Below, piece after piece: positions 8,178-16,710 of a stretch of 64,000 bases of DNA. Source of the stretch: DASXMT01 sp963803065. Lineage in GTDB: Bacteria > Actinomycetota > Acidimicrobiia > Acidimicrobiales > RAAP-2. The stretch lies in assembly GCA_963803065.1 (NCBI GenBank), contig CAWDKW010000014.1, positions 124,001 through 188,000 of the forward strand. Reading direction: 5' to 3'. The first letter of the stretch is position 1. The number at the start of each line of letters is the position of its first letter. The notes below the pieces were generated by a model. That model did not search any database. It was given only the letters and a program-made list of their open reading frames with translations, and was not told the DNA's origin. Made by a program: the position numbers and the translations under genes.

Positions 8178-8807
8178 ATGATGGCAGTGCTGCAAGGCTC
8201 GTTGTTCGACCAGGAGACACTGGTCGGGCCCCGATCCTCTGGGACGAGGCTACCCCGGACGGACCTCGGCCAGGGTGCCTGGATCGACGTCGGCCGAGAC
8301 TGGCTGGGGGGTGCCGACGTGCTGTTCGAAGAGCTGCTCCACACCGTGCCGTGGCGAGCCGAGCGGCGTCCCATGTACGACCGGGTGGTGGACGTTCCCC
8401 GGCTGATGAGCTTCTACGGCGAGAGCGACGATCTTCCCCACCCCGCCTTGGACGTCATCAGGGAGGCACTGGTCGAGTCCTACCGCAACGAAGGCGGCGG
8501 CCCGTTCGTCACCGCCGGACTGTGCCTCTACCGCGACGGGCAGGACAGTGTGGCGTTCCACGGGGACCGGATCGGCCGGGGGGCGACGGAGGACACCTTG
8601 GTGGCCATTGTCTCGGTCGGCTCCACCCGCCGCCTGCTGCTCCGGCCTCGGGGCGGAGGCAGCGCCAAACGCTACGAGCTGGGCAACGGCGATCTCGTGG
8701 TCATGGGGGGAACGTGCCAGCGCACCTGGGAGCACGCCATACCGAAGACATCGCGCCCGGTCGGGCCCCGCATCAGCATTCAGTTCCGGCCCCGAGGAGT
8801 GCGATGA
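8178..8807 (+). CDS. alkB: AlkB-type Fe(II)/2-oxoglutarate DNA-alkylation repair dioxygenase
   Basis: 209 residues. It would oxidatively demethylate 1-methyladenine and 3-methylcytosine in DNA. Fe ligands fit H-x-D in AFHGDRIG and the distal His in TWEHAIPK; PRISIQFRPR supplies the Arg pair that binds 2-oxoglutarate. The upstream open frame runs into the phosphatase gene, but similarity starts at MMAVLQGSLFD. There is no Shine-Dalgarno; TACCAT sits at 8167-8172, so a leaderless transcript starting at or near ATG 8178/8181 is likely. The SOS box just upstream predicts induction by DNA damage. Confidence 0.93.
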   Translation: MMAVLQGSLFDQETLVGPRSSGTRLPRTDLGQGAWIDVGRDWLGGADVLFEELLHTVPWRAERRPMYDRVVDVPRLMSFYGESDDLPHPALDVIREALVESYRNEGGGPFVTAGLCLYRDGQDSVAFHGDRIGRGATEDTLVAIVSVGSTRRLLLRPRGGGSAKRYELGNGDLVVMGGTCQRTWEHAIPKTSRPVGPRISIQFRPRGVR

Positions 8808-8832
8808 GGATGGCACCCAAGCCGTAGGCCAG

Positions 8833-9054
8833 CTACGAGATCCGCCCTTCACCCTTGGCCTTGGCCCCTCTTTCGGCCATGTCCTTGTAGTGCTCGGCCA
8901 CCTGTTCCTCGTCCCCCGCGAACGTCTCCCGAGCCTCGTCCGCTGCCGACTCCTCCTCGGGTGTGGCCAGTCGGTCGGGTTGGTGCGGCGACTCCTCGTC
9001 GACCCGCTCGACGGCGTCGGTGGCGTCAGACGGCACTGTGCGGTCATCGCTCAT
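8833..9054 (-). CDS. Small acidic hydrophilic protein, unknown function
   Basis: 73 residues, very rich in Glu, Asp and Ala, with no hydrophobic segment. It starts at ATG 9052-9054 after AGGAGGACCCCG, a strong ribosome-binding site. The C-terminal AEHYKDMAERGAKAKGEGR is basic and contrasts with the acidic N-terminal two thirds. No family is recognised. It lies between alkB and the two-component operon, on the opposite strand to alkB. The ribosome-binding site and codon pattern support a real gene. Confidence 0.75.
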   Translation of the reverse strand: MSDDRTVPSDATDAVERVDEESPHQPDRLATPEEESAADEARETFAGDEEQVAEHYKDMAERGAKAKGEGRIS

Positions 9055-9204
9055 CGGGGTCCTCCTGTTGGCTCGTTGTGCTCGGCGAGCACGATTGGAA
9101 CGTACCTGGCCCAGCTCGCGCCCACCAGCGGCGCCGGTTGATCACCGGTGGAGTACCCCTCCCCGAGCGGGTCCAAACGGCGAGGGCGTGCTCGCGAGGG
9201 CGAG

Positions 9205-9651
9205 TCAGTGCTTCGGAAGACGGACGACAGACAGGAAGAAGTCGTCGATCTGGCGCACGACGGCGATGAACGCCTCGAATTCGACCGGCTTGGTCACGTA
9301 GGCGTTGGCGTGGAGGTCATAGCTGCGGAGCACGTCCTCCTCGGCGTCGGAGGTGGTCAGGACGACGACGGGAATCTGGCGAAGAGACTCGTCGGCCTTG
9401 ACCCGGGCCAGGACCTCGCGGCCGTCGAGCCGGGGCAGGTTGAGGTCCAACAGGATGATGTCGGGCCGGGGGGCGTCCTGGTACTGCCCCTGGTTGGTGA
9501 GGAAGTCGACGGCCAGCTCGCCGTTGTCGACGACGTGGAGGTTGTGGACCAGCTTGCTGCCGGCCAGCGCTTCGCGTGTCATGAGGACATCGCCGGCATC
9601 GTCCTCGACCAGGAGGACCTGGATCGGGGTGGTCTCGTCGATGACGTTCAT
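9205..9651 (-). CDS. Single-domain response regulator (Rcp1-like)
   Basis: 148 residues consisting of one receiver domain: acidic pair in VLLVEDDAGD, phospho-acceptor Asp in IILLDLNLPRLDG, Thr in VVLTTSDAEED and Lys in AYVTKPVEF. No output domain follows, as in Rcp1-type regulators paired with phytochrome-like kinases. Its ATG overlaps the TGA of the kinase gene (ATGA), so translation is coupled and the kinase at 9648-11219 is its probable partner. Confidence 0.93.
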   Translation of the reverse strand: MNVIDETTPIQVLLVEDDAGDVLMTREALAGSKLVHNLHVVDNGELAVDFLTNQGQYQDAPRPDIILLDLNLPRLDGREVLARVKADESLRQIPVVVLTTSDAEEDVLRSYDLHANAYVTKPVEFEAFIAVVRQIDDFFLSVVRLPKH

Positions 9652-11219
9652 GGGGTCGGCCCTCCTCGGGCGGCAGGCAGCGTGAACAAGATGCGGGTCC
9701 CAGGCAGGTGGCCGGTGTCGAGCCAGATGCTCCCGCCGTGGAACTCGATGATCTTCCGGCACAAGGCCAAGCCGATCCCGGTCCCGACGTAGGCCTCCCG
9801 GGAGTGTAGGCGTTGAAAGATGATGAACACCCGCTCGGCGAAGCGAGGCTCGATGCCGATCCCGTTGTCGCTGACCGACAGGAGCCACGACGAGCCTTCC
9901 CGGACAGCCTCGATCCGGACCTCGGGCACGGCTTGGGAGCGGAACTTGATCCCGTTGCTGATCAGGTTCTGGAAGACGCTGATCATCAGACCGCTGTCGC
10001 AGCTCACCACGGGCAACGCGCTCGTGGTGACGACCGCCCCGGTCTCCTCGATGGCAGTGGTGAGGCTCTTGACCGCGGCATCGACGCACGTGCCGAGGTC
10101 GACGGCGACGAACCGGTCCGGCACCCGGCCCACCCGCGAGAAGGCCAGGAGATCATTGATGAGCCCCTGCATCCGCCTGGCCCCGTCCACGGCGAACTCG
10201 ATGTACTGGCTGCCCCGGTCGTCGAGTTGGTCCTGGTATCGCTGCTGGAGCAGCTGGCAGAAGCTGGTGACCTTGCGCAGCGGTTCCTGCAGGTCGTGGG
10301 AGGCGACGTAGGCGAACTGCTCGAGCTCGGCATTCGACCTGGCCAGCTCGGCGTTGCGGGCCATCAACTCGGCTCTGGCCCGTTCGATCTCTTCCACTTC
10401 CCCGACGATCCGAAGGCGCATGGCTTCGGAGTCGCCGGCGAGGCGCCGGAACTCGGGCGGCCCGGTCGAGGTGATGGCGTGATCGAGGTCGCCGTCAGCC
10501 ACCTGGCGGGCGTCGCCCCCGAGGCTCAACAAGGGGTCGGTCACCCAGACCCGGAGGGCCCGTTGTCCGACGACCCCAGCCACGATGGCCAGCACCGCTG
10601 CGCTGACTAGGACGATCTCGAGTTGGAGCGTGCTGTCGTTGAGGCGGGCGGTGGCGGCCCGCCCGGCGCGGGCCAGCGCGTCGTTGAGGCGCTGGCGGGC
10701 GGCCCGGAAACTGTCGAAAAGCTCTTTGGAACGTTGCAGGGCGATGTCCGAGGCATAGGCCTTGTTGCCGGCCGCAGTGGCGATGACTGCGGGTTTGGCG
10801 AATTCGGTCTGCCATGCCACGCCTTTCCGTTCGGCCTCGCGGGCCGATGCGAGCAGGCCTGGTTGGCTGGCCAGGAGGCTGTCCAGTTGGTCCGACGCCG
10901 CCCGTTGTGCGGGGAGGCCCTGGGCGAAGGGCTGCAAGAAGGACGCCTGGCCGGTGAGCACGTATCCCCGGACGCCGGTCTCCTGGTTGAGCAGGGCGAC
11001 GAGCAACTGCTCGGACGCCAGTCGCGCCGGGTCGATCTGGTCGAACAGGGTGGTGCGGCCGTCGAGGAGCTGGGCGAACGAGAACGCGCTGATGCCCAGT
11101 GCCACCGCCAACAACACCACGGCCACGAGGAACACCGCCCTGAGGCGCCCCCGCAGCGTCATCCCGCCGGGCCGGGTCGTCCGTGCGTGGTCTTGAGGAA
11201 TGGCCCCCGCCGCCGTCAC
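9648..11219 (-). CDS. CHASE3-HAMP sensor histidine kinase
   Basis: 523 residues. There is one membrane segment at about 27-50 (AVFLVAVVLLAVALGISAF), a periplasmic CHASE3-like region to about residue 200 (NQETGVRGYVLTG), a second membrane segment at about 202-222, then HAMP, a short coiled coil and the kinase core. The H-box is FAYVASHDLQEPLRKV, the N-box QNLISNGIKF, with DNGIGI and GTGIGLALCRKI nucleotide-binding glycines. The H-box style is that of phytochrome-like and plasmid-type kinases that signal to single-domain receivers. It starts at GTG 11217-11219, which overlaps the TGA of the preceding gene (GTGA). Confidence 0.92.
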   Translation of the reverse strand: MTAAGAIPQDHARTTRPGGMTLRGRLRAVFLVAVVLLAVALGISAFSFAQLLDGRTTLFDQIDPARLASEQLLVALLNQETGVRGYVLTGQASFLQPFAQGLPAQRAASDQLDSLLASQPGLLASAREAERKGVAWQTEFAKPAVIATAAGNKAYASDIALQRSKELFDSFRAARQRLNDALARAGRAATARLNDSTLQLEIVLVSAAVLAIVAGVVGQRALRVWVTDPLLSLGGDARQVADGDLDHAITSTGPPEFRRLAGDSEAMRLRIVGEVEEIERARAELMARNAELARSNAELEQFAYVASHDLQEPLRKVTSFCQLLQQRYQDQLDDRGSQYIEFAVDGARRMQGLINDLLAFSRVGRVPDRFVAVDLGTCVDAAVKSLTTAIEETGAVVTTSALPVVSCDSGLMISVFQNLISNGIKFRSQAVPEVRIEAVREGSSWLLSVSDNGIGIEPRFAERVFIIFQRLHSREAYVGTGIGLALCRKIIEFHGGSIWLDTGHLPGTRILFTLPAARGGPTP

Positions 11220-12433
11220 TCGGACCAGTGCTCATGGGCGGAGAGCAGAAAGAGGGCGATGTCATCGCTCAGCGGCTCTCCATTGGCCCGTTCCACCTCG
11301 TGGATCAGTCGGTCGGCCACCAAACCCAGCCCGGATGTGTCGGGCACCAGGCGGACCAACAGCTCGGTCAGGCCATCGGCGCCCAAGCGGTCCCGGCCCG
11401 GACCGGTGGAACCTTCGATGATGCCGTCGGTGAACAGGAGCAGCGTCCAGGCCGGACCCAGCTCGAGCTCGTCCGATTCCCACGAGCCGTGGTCGACCAC
11501 GCCGAGTGGGGGGCCTCGGTGGGGCAGCGGGTCGTCCTTCGCCGAGGAGCCGTCGAGGTGCAGCGGAGCGGGGTGGCCGGCCAGCCGGACATGGGCGCGC
11601 TGGAGCCCAGGGTGCAGCGTCAGGTCGCAGAGGGTGACGAATATCTCGTCGTCGAAGCGCTCGGTCTCGAGTAGTCGCTCCAGGGCAGGCATGATGGCGT
11701 CCGGTGCCACTCCGCCGATGACCAGGGCGCGCCAGGCGACCCGGAGCGCGACCCCCAGCGCGGCCTCGTCCGGGCCGTGCCCGCAGACATCGCCGACCAC
11801 CACCCGTACGGTGCCGTCGGGCAGCTCGATGCCGTCGAAGAAGTCACCGCCAAGGAGCGCCCGGCCACCGCCGGGTTGGTAGCGAGTCGCCCACTTCAGC
11901 CGGCTGGTGGCGATCAGGGGCCGGGGCAGCAATCCGCGCTCGAGCCGGGTGTTCTCCGAGCGCAGGAACTCGGCTTCGCTGAGCCGGCGCAGGGCCTCCT
12001 CACTTCGTCGGCGGGCGATGGCGTAGCGAACCGAGCGGGCCAGGCCCACTCCATCGACGTGTCCCTTGACCAGGTAGTCCTCTGCCCCGAGGGCGACTGC
12101 ATCGGGACCCTTGGACTGATCGACCAGGCCGGTGAGGACGACCACCGCGGCACCAGGCGCCATCGCGATCATCGACCGAAGCCCGTCGAGCCCCTCGGCA
12201 TCGGGCAGGCCGAGGTCGAACAGTATGCAGGCGATGGACGAGGTCACTGCCCGTGCCGCCCCAGACAGGGTTCGGACCGAGACCACCTCGAACTCCGGTG
12301 CCGCCTGGGCCAATTGCTCGCAGACCAGCAGGGTGTCGCCGGCGTCGTCCTCGACCAGGAGGACGCGCTCGCGTCCCGCCGGGGGATTGTGACCGGACTC
12401 CGACCTCGCTCCCGTCAATCCCGACGTTGACAT
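11216..12433 (-). CDS. Response regulator fused to PP2C/SpoIIE phosphatase (RsbU-like)
   Basis: 405 residues. Residues 22-140 are a receiver (VLLVEDDAGDT, phospho-acceptor in LFDLGLPDAEG, VVLTGL, EDYLVKG). A helical linker of about 140-180 joins it to a phosphatase domain with GGDFFDGIEL, VVGDVCGHGPDEA, LLFTDGIIEG and LSDDIALFLL. Phosphorylation probably switches the phosphatase, which would act on a STAS antagonist of an anti-sigma factor. It is the first gene of a three-gene operon, with GTGA coupling to the kinase. It links two-component input to the partner-switching layer represented by the gene at 4971-5948. Confidence 0.92.
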   Translation of the reverse strand: MSTSGLTGARSESGHNPPAGRERVLLVEDDAGDTLLVCEQLAQAAPEFEVVSVRTLSGAARAVTSSIACILFDLGLPDAEGLDGLRSMIAMAPGAAVVVLTGLVDQSKGPDAVALGAEDYLVKGHVDGVGLARSVRYAIARRRSEEALRRLSEAEFLRSENTRLERGLLPRPLIATSRLKWATRYQPGGGRALLGGDFFDGIELPDGTVRVVVGDVCGHGPDEAALGVALRVAWRALVIGGVAPDAIMPALERLLETERFDDEIFVTLCDLTLHPGLQRAHVRLAGHPAPLHLDGSSAKDDPLPHRGPPLGVVDHGSWESDELELGPAWTLLLFTDGIIEGSTGPGRDRLGADGLTELLVRLVPDTSGLGLVADRLIHEVERANGEPLSDDIALFLLSAHEHWSE

Positions 12434-12596
12434 CTTGCCGTGACGCTACCCGACCGTCCGGCCGGCGGCACTCCCGGCGTGCCGGCCGAATCGAGCGGGC
12501 CACCGGGCCGCCGACCAGGGTCAGAACCGGTCGCCAACTGGCGCAGGCGGCGCTCCGCGCCGGCGCCGGCAGGGTGATCGTCAGGTCCTGCCCGAC

Positions 12597-13637
12597 TCAA
12601 TGGACGGAAGGGATGACGCCACCGGCGCCGGTGGAGCGGAGGTGGCGGAGCACGTCACGGAAGGCTCGCCACGGGCTCTGCTCGGCATAGTCGATCCGGC
12701 GTTCGGCGCAGAACGGGCGGACGAGCTCCCGCGCTCGACGCAGGTTGGCCCGGGGCATGGCCGGGAAGAGGTGGTGCTCGATCTGGGTGTCGAGCCCACC
12801 GAAGACGAAGCCGGTGAGGGACCGCCCGGACAGGTTGCGGGAGGTGAGCACCTGACGGCGCAGGAATCCCAGTTCGTCGTCGCCGGCCATGGTGGGCATG
12901 CCCACATGGTTGGTGACGAAACTGACGCCCAGGTAGAAGCCGAACAACGACTGGGAGATGACGATGAACGCCATTGCCCGCACCGGGGAGAGGATCAGGA
13001 ACGGCGCGACGAAGAAGATGCCTCCGTGCAGGGCCAGCAGCGCCGCCTCGAGCAGCGCAGCCGGGTCCCGCCGCCGGGCCAGCGACCGGACGCTGGCCAC
13101 GTGCAGGTTCAGGGCCTCGAGAAGCATGAGTGGCAGCAACGCGAGCGCCTGGGTCCGGGCGAATGACCGGCCGAATCGCCCGCGCCTTCGGACCTGGTCC
13201 GGTGTGTAGACGAGCGCCCCGGGGGCCAGGTCCGGGTCCTTGCCCGGGCGGTTGGTGTGGGCATGATGACGATTGTGCTTGGTCAGCCACCAGCCGAAGC
13301 TGAACCCGGTGAGTAGGTTGGCGTGGACCAGCCCAATCAGGTCGTTGTCCCGTCGGCTGGCACAGATCTGGCGGTGCCCTGCGTCGTGCCCGATGAAACC
13401 CAGTTGAACGAGAACGAAGGCGAGGCCCACGGCCACGCCCAGGTTCCACCAGCTGTCGCCGACGAGGATGGAGCCGGCGACGACGAGGGCCAACGCCCCG
13501 AGCGTGGCCGCGATCTTGACGGCGTAGTACCCGCGGCGGCGTCCGAGCAGGCCACGATCGCGAACCCGGCGGGCGAGCTCGGCAAAGTCCTCGCCATTCG
13601 ACGACGCAGCAGGACGAACCTGGGACCGGGTGTGCAT
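12597..13637 (-). CDS. Membrane fatty acid desaturase (acyl-lipid type)
   Basis: 346 residues with four probable membrane spans. The three histidine boxes that bind the di-iron centre are present: GHDAGH (HxxxH), HNRHH (HxxHH) and DTQIEHH (QxxHH). A Gln in the third box is typical of front-end or DesA3-like acyl-lipid desaturases. No cytochrome b5 domain is fused. It introduces a double bond into membrane lipid acyl chains. The ATG at 13635-13637 lies 16 bases from a short palindrome (13654-13666) that may be an operator. Confidence 0.92.
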   Translation of the reverse strand: MHTRSQVRPAASSNGEDFAELARRVRDRGLLGRRRGYYAVKIAATLGALALVVAGSILVGDSWWNLGVAVGLAFVLVQLGFIGHDAGHRQICASRRDNDLIGLVHANLLTGFSFGWWLTKHNRHHAHTNRPGKDPDLAPGALVYTPDQVRRRGRFGRSFARTQALALLPLMLLEALNLHVASVRSLARRRDPAALLEAALLALHGGIFFVAPFLILSPVRAMAFIVISQSLFGFYLGVSFVTNHVGMPTMAGDDELGFLRRQVLTSRNLSGRSLTGFVFGGLDTQIEHHLFPAMPRANLRRARELVRPFCAERRIDYAEQSPWRAFRDVLRHLRSTGAGGVIPSVH

Positions 13638-13653
13638 GTGCTCTCTCTCGGGT

Positions 13654-13666
13654 CTAGTGCCACTAG
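13654..13666. promoter_or_regulatory. Candidate operator palindrome upstream of the desaturase
   Basis: CTAGTGCCACTAG is a perfect 6-bp inverted repeat around one base, 16 bases upstream of the desaturase start codon. The position fits an operator over the 5' leader. No regulator is identified, and such short palindromes also arise by chance. Confidence 0.35.
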
Positions 13667-13925
13667 GCGAACGTGCCGCAAGGGCAACCCATACGGGTCG
13701 ACCTCAGCTTCCATGGTCTGGACCCCGACCACGGCTGCATGTGCTGGTCGATGGTTGAGCCCGTCAGCCGAGAGAGCGGCGATCCGCACAATGAGCGCGG
13801 ACCGAGCCGGACCGAAGGTGACACGGCCACCCTACCCCCGACCCCCGCTTCTTTCGGCGGCGGGCCCAGGCTCAGTCGCGCTACCGCAGCTCGGAGGCAT
13901 CACAGAATCCGGTTCCACTCCCCGG

Positions 13926-14189
13926 ATGCGGTACCTTGCTGACGTGTCCGACTACGTCATTCCAGAGCCAGAACCCAAGGAAATCGATGAGAAGCTGTCG
14001 ATCGAGCTCCGGCACCTCGCAGACAACGCGGTGCTTCGGGCCCAACCCTCGGGCGAAGAGAAGTGCGAGAACTGCCGGTACTACCTCGAGCCGTACAAGG
14101 AGATCTCGTACTGCTGGCACCAGAAGCTGCGGATCCTGGTCGGGTCCGAGTGGTGGTGCCAATGGTGGGACGCCATCCCCGAGGGATAG
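13926..14189 (+). CDS. Small four-Cys protein resembling a high-potential iron-sulfur protein
   Basis: 87 residues from ATG 13926, or 81 from GTG 13944, which lies 6 bases after a TACCTT -10-like element and could be leaderless. The C-terminal half has the spacing C-x2-C-x12-C-x14-C: CENCRYYLEPYKEISYCW, then VGSEWWCQWW. HiPIPs show the same order (CxxCxF/Y, then a middle Cys, then GWCxxW). That suggests a [4Fe-4S] centre, or else a zinc site. There is no signal peptide, unlike periplasmic HiPIPs. It overlaps the start of the hydrolase gene at 14162. Gene call solid, cofactor inferred. Confidence 0.7.
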   Translation: MRYLADVSDYVIPEPEPKEIDEKLSIELRHLADNAVLRAQPSGEEKCENCRYYLEPYKEISYCWHQKLRILVGSEWWCQWWDAIPEG

Positions 14190-15880
14190 CGACGGCCTCC
14201 GACCTCCGGCGTTGCCGGTCACCCCTTCAGCTCCCGCTGGTGGCCGTGTTGGCTCTGGGCGTCGGCGGGGCTCTCGCCGCGGGCTTCTCCGCCGGCTCCT
14301 CCGCGAGCGCCTCGGGTGGCGAGGCCACCCCGGCGGCCAGCTCCACCTCCGCCTCCTGCCAACCTCCGCCCGACTGGAGATCGACGACGGCGACGCCGGT
14401 GAGCGGGATCGCGTCCGACTTCGACCTGACGTCGTTCGACGGGACGAAGATCCGGATCCATTGGTTCCCCGACCCGTCTGCCGGTGGCCAGGCCCGTCCG
14501 ACTGTGCTCATGGGCCCCGGCTGGGGCCAATCGGGCGACACCGATACGTCGCAGGCCGCCATCCAGGGTGCCCTGAGCATCGGACGGCTCTGGCAGGGCG
14601 GGTTCAACGTGCTCACCTGGGACCCCCGTGGGTTCGGGAAGTCGAGCGGCGAGGCTGAGGTCGACAGCCGGAAGGACGAGGGCAAGGACGTGTCGGCCAT
14701 GATCAACTGGCTGAGCCACCAGCGCGGTGTCGAGCTCGATCGCCCCGGCGTGCCGCGGGTCGGCATGGTGGGTGAGTCGTACGGAGGCGGCATCCAGTTC
14801 GCCGCAGCGTCGCTGGACTGTCGCATCGACGCCATTGCCCCGACCATCGCCTGGAACTCGCTCGGCACCAGCCTGGACAAGAACGGGACCCCCAAGGCCG
14901 GCTGGAGCAACATCTTGGCCAGTGTCGCCTCGACGGCCGGACTCGATCCGGAGATCACGACCGCCGACCGGGAAATGAACACCACGGGGGTCATCGACGC
15001 CACGGCCACCTCGTTCTTCAACAGTCGCGGACCGGCCCCGTACCTGTCGAAGGTGAAGGTCCCGACCCTGATCCTGCAAGGCACGGTCGACGATCTCTTC
15101 ACCCTCGATGAGGGCATCGCCAACTACGAGGCGCTCAAGAAGCAGGGGACAACGGTCTCGATGGCCTGGTTCTGCGGCGGCCACGGTGTCTGCCTGACCG
15201 ATCCGGGCTCCGCCATCGACGTGGGCTCGCTCTCGCTGGCCTGGATGCAGCGCTACGTGGCCAGGGAGGCCTCGGTCGGCGTGTTCAAAGGCTTCGCCTT
15301 CGTCGACCAGAACGGCACGTCCTACACCGCCACCCACTACCCGCTGCCGGCCAGTGCCCCGATCGTGGGCGCCGGCTCGGGAACGCTGGCCCTGACCCCC
15401 TCGGGGGGTTCCGGCCCGCCCACGGTCCCCCCCAACTCGGGTGCGGCCAACGCAGTCGACGCAGTCGCCTATGCCGTCACCCCGGCTCCTGCGACCAACG
15501 CGGTGAACATCACCGTGCCCATCAGCCGTGCCGCCATCATCGTCGGCGCGCCCAGGCTCACACTCACCTATGCGGGCACGGCGACGTCGGGCGACAGGCC
15601 CACCCGGGTGTTCGCCCAGCTCGTCGACCCCGCCACCGGGATCGTGGTCAACAACCAGATCACCCCCGTTCCGGTCATCTTGGACGGCAAGACGCACACC
15701 CTCGTGGTCCCGTTGGAGACCATCGGCTACACGGCACGGGCGGGTGCCTCGCTCGAGCTCCAACTGGCGGCCAGCACGGTTGCCTACGTCACCCCCCGCC
15801 TGGGCGGCTCCATCGACGTCGTCCATGCCGCGGTGTCGTTGCCCACCGTGAAGGGGCTCACCGTCATCCAACGGGGCTGA
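14162..15880 (+). CDS. Secreted S15/CocE-type alpha/beta hydrolase (X-Pro dipeptidyl-peptidase family)
   Basis: About 572 residues. An N-terminal signal-like segment (basic region, then LPLVAVLALGVGGALAAGF) precedes a Ser/Ala/Gly linker. The hydrolase domain covers about 80-380: nucleophile elbow GESYGGG, acid in GTVDDLF, His in CGGHGVC. The C-terminal ~170 residues form a beta-rich region like the PepX C-terminal jelly roll. Members act as X-Pro peptidases, acylases or esterases. The exact start is uncertain; ATG 14162 gives a sensible signal peptide and overlaps the upstream gene by 28 bases. Confidence 0.82.
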   Translation: MVGRHPRGIATASDLRRCRSPLQLPLVAVLALGVGGALAAGFSAGSSASASGGEATPAASSTSASCQPPPDWRSTTATPVSGIASDFDLTSFDGTKIRIHWFPDPSAGGQARPTVLMGPGWGQSGDTDTSQAAIQGALSIGRLWQGGFNVLTWDPRGFGKSSGEAEVDSRKDEGKDVSAMINWLSHQRGVELDRPGVPRVGMVGESYGGGIQFAAASLDCRIDAIAPTIAWNSLGTSLDKNGTPKAGWSNILASVASTAGLDPEITTADREMNTTGVIDATATSFFNSRGPAPYLSKVKVPTLILQGTVDDLFTLDEGIANYEALKKQGTTVSMAWFCGGHGVCLTDPGSAIDVGSLSLAWMQRYVAREASVGVFKGFAFVDQNGTSYTATHYPLPASAPIVGAGSGTLALTPSGGSGPPTVPPNSGAANAVDAVAYAVTPAPATNAVNITVPISRAAIIVGAPRLTLTYAGTATSGDRPTRVFAQLVDPATGIVVNNQITPVPVILDGKTHTLVVPLETIGYTARAGASLELQLAASTVAYVTPRLGGSIDVVHAAVSLPTVKGLTVIQRG

Positions 15881-15995
15881 GCCGACCGCCGAACCCCGGA
15901 GCCGGCCCTCCTGATGGGGCCCCACGGACGGCCCCCCTGATCACGAACGCGAACATCGAAGGGTGACGCATCCCCTTCGGGCCCGGTGCCTGACG

Positions 15996-16706
15996 TCAGC
16001 CTGTCGGCCCGAATCGCTCCACACGGATCCGGTCGAGGGGAACCCCCAGGCCGGTCAGGAGCGACCCGGCCGCATCGGCAAACCCCGGCGAGCCGCAGAC
16101 GTACGCCATGGCCCCGGGCAGGAGCGCAGGTGCCAGGTCGGCGCCGGTCAGCCTCCCGGGCGGCCGAGGCCAGGAGGGTGGCGTCTCCCGGCTGTACACG
16201 ATCGTGGTCTCCGGGCCGGGTAGCTCGTCGGCGTAGTACAGGTCGCTCGGGGTGCGGGCCGAGGCCACAAGGCGGACCAGGTCCGAGCGGTGGGTCGTCC
16301 GGGCCAGTCGCAACATGGCCATGAGGGGGACCAGGCCTGACCCTCCTCCGACCAGCACGGCAGGGGTGGCACCCCTCCAGACGAACCATCCGCCTATGGG
16401 CCCGCGGACCTCGAGCTCGTCGCCCACGATCGCCACGTCGTGCAGGAACGTCGACACCTCGCCGCCTTCCAGACGCTCGACCGTGAGCTCGAACTCGGCC
16501 GAACCGTCGGGGGCCGATGCGACCGAGTAGGACCGGGTGGCCGTATACCCGTCCGGCGCGGTCAGACGGACCAGGTAGTGCTGGCCGGCCAGATGGGGTG
16601 ATGGCTGGGCCAAGGCCAGCCGGAACGTCCTCGCTCCCGGCGTCTCCACTCGCGTGGCGACGATGGTCGCGCTCTCCCAGGGGCCGGGTCCCGCCAGTGC
16701 GGCCAA
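15996..16706 (-). CDS. Ferredoxin-NADP reductase-like oxidoreductase, partner of the molybdoenzyme
   Basis: 236 residues of the FNR fold. The FAD-binding motif is TATRSYSVASAP (RxYS), then RGPIGGWFVW, the NAD(P)-binding VLVGGGSGLVPLMAMLR, and the C-terminal YVCGSPGFADA. No 2Fe-2S domain is attached. The best start is TTG 16704-16706, with AGGGGG spaced 9 bases upstream; it follows the stop of the molybdopterin gene by 4 bases, so the two are co-translated. It probably passes electrons from NAD(P)H to the neighbouring enzyme. Confidence 0.87.
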   Translation of the reverse strand: MAALAGPGPWESATIVATRVETPGARTFRLALAQPSPHLAGQHYLVRLTAPDGYTATRSYSVASAPDGSAEFELTVERLEGGEVSTFLHDVAIVGDELEVRGPIGGWFVWRGATPAVLVGGGSGLVPLMAMLRLARTTHRSDLVRLVASARTPSDLYYADELPGPETTIVYSRETPPSWPRPPGRLTGADLAPALLPGAMAYVCGSPGFADAAGSLLTGLGVPLDRIRVERFGPTG

Positions 16707-16710
16707 GCCG

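Noticed and set aside
14219..15925. 568-codon minus-strand frame opposite the S15 hydrolase
   Set aside because: Arg/Gly/His-rich shadow without a motif; the plus strand has signal peptide and catalytic residues.
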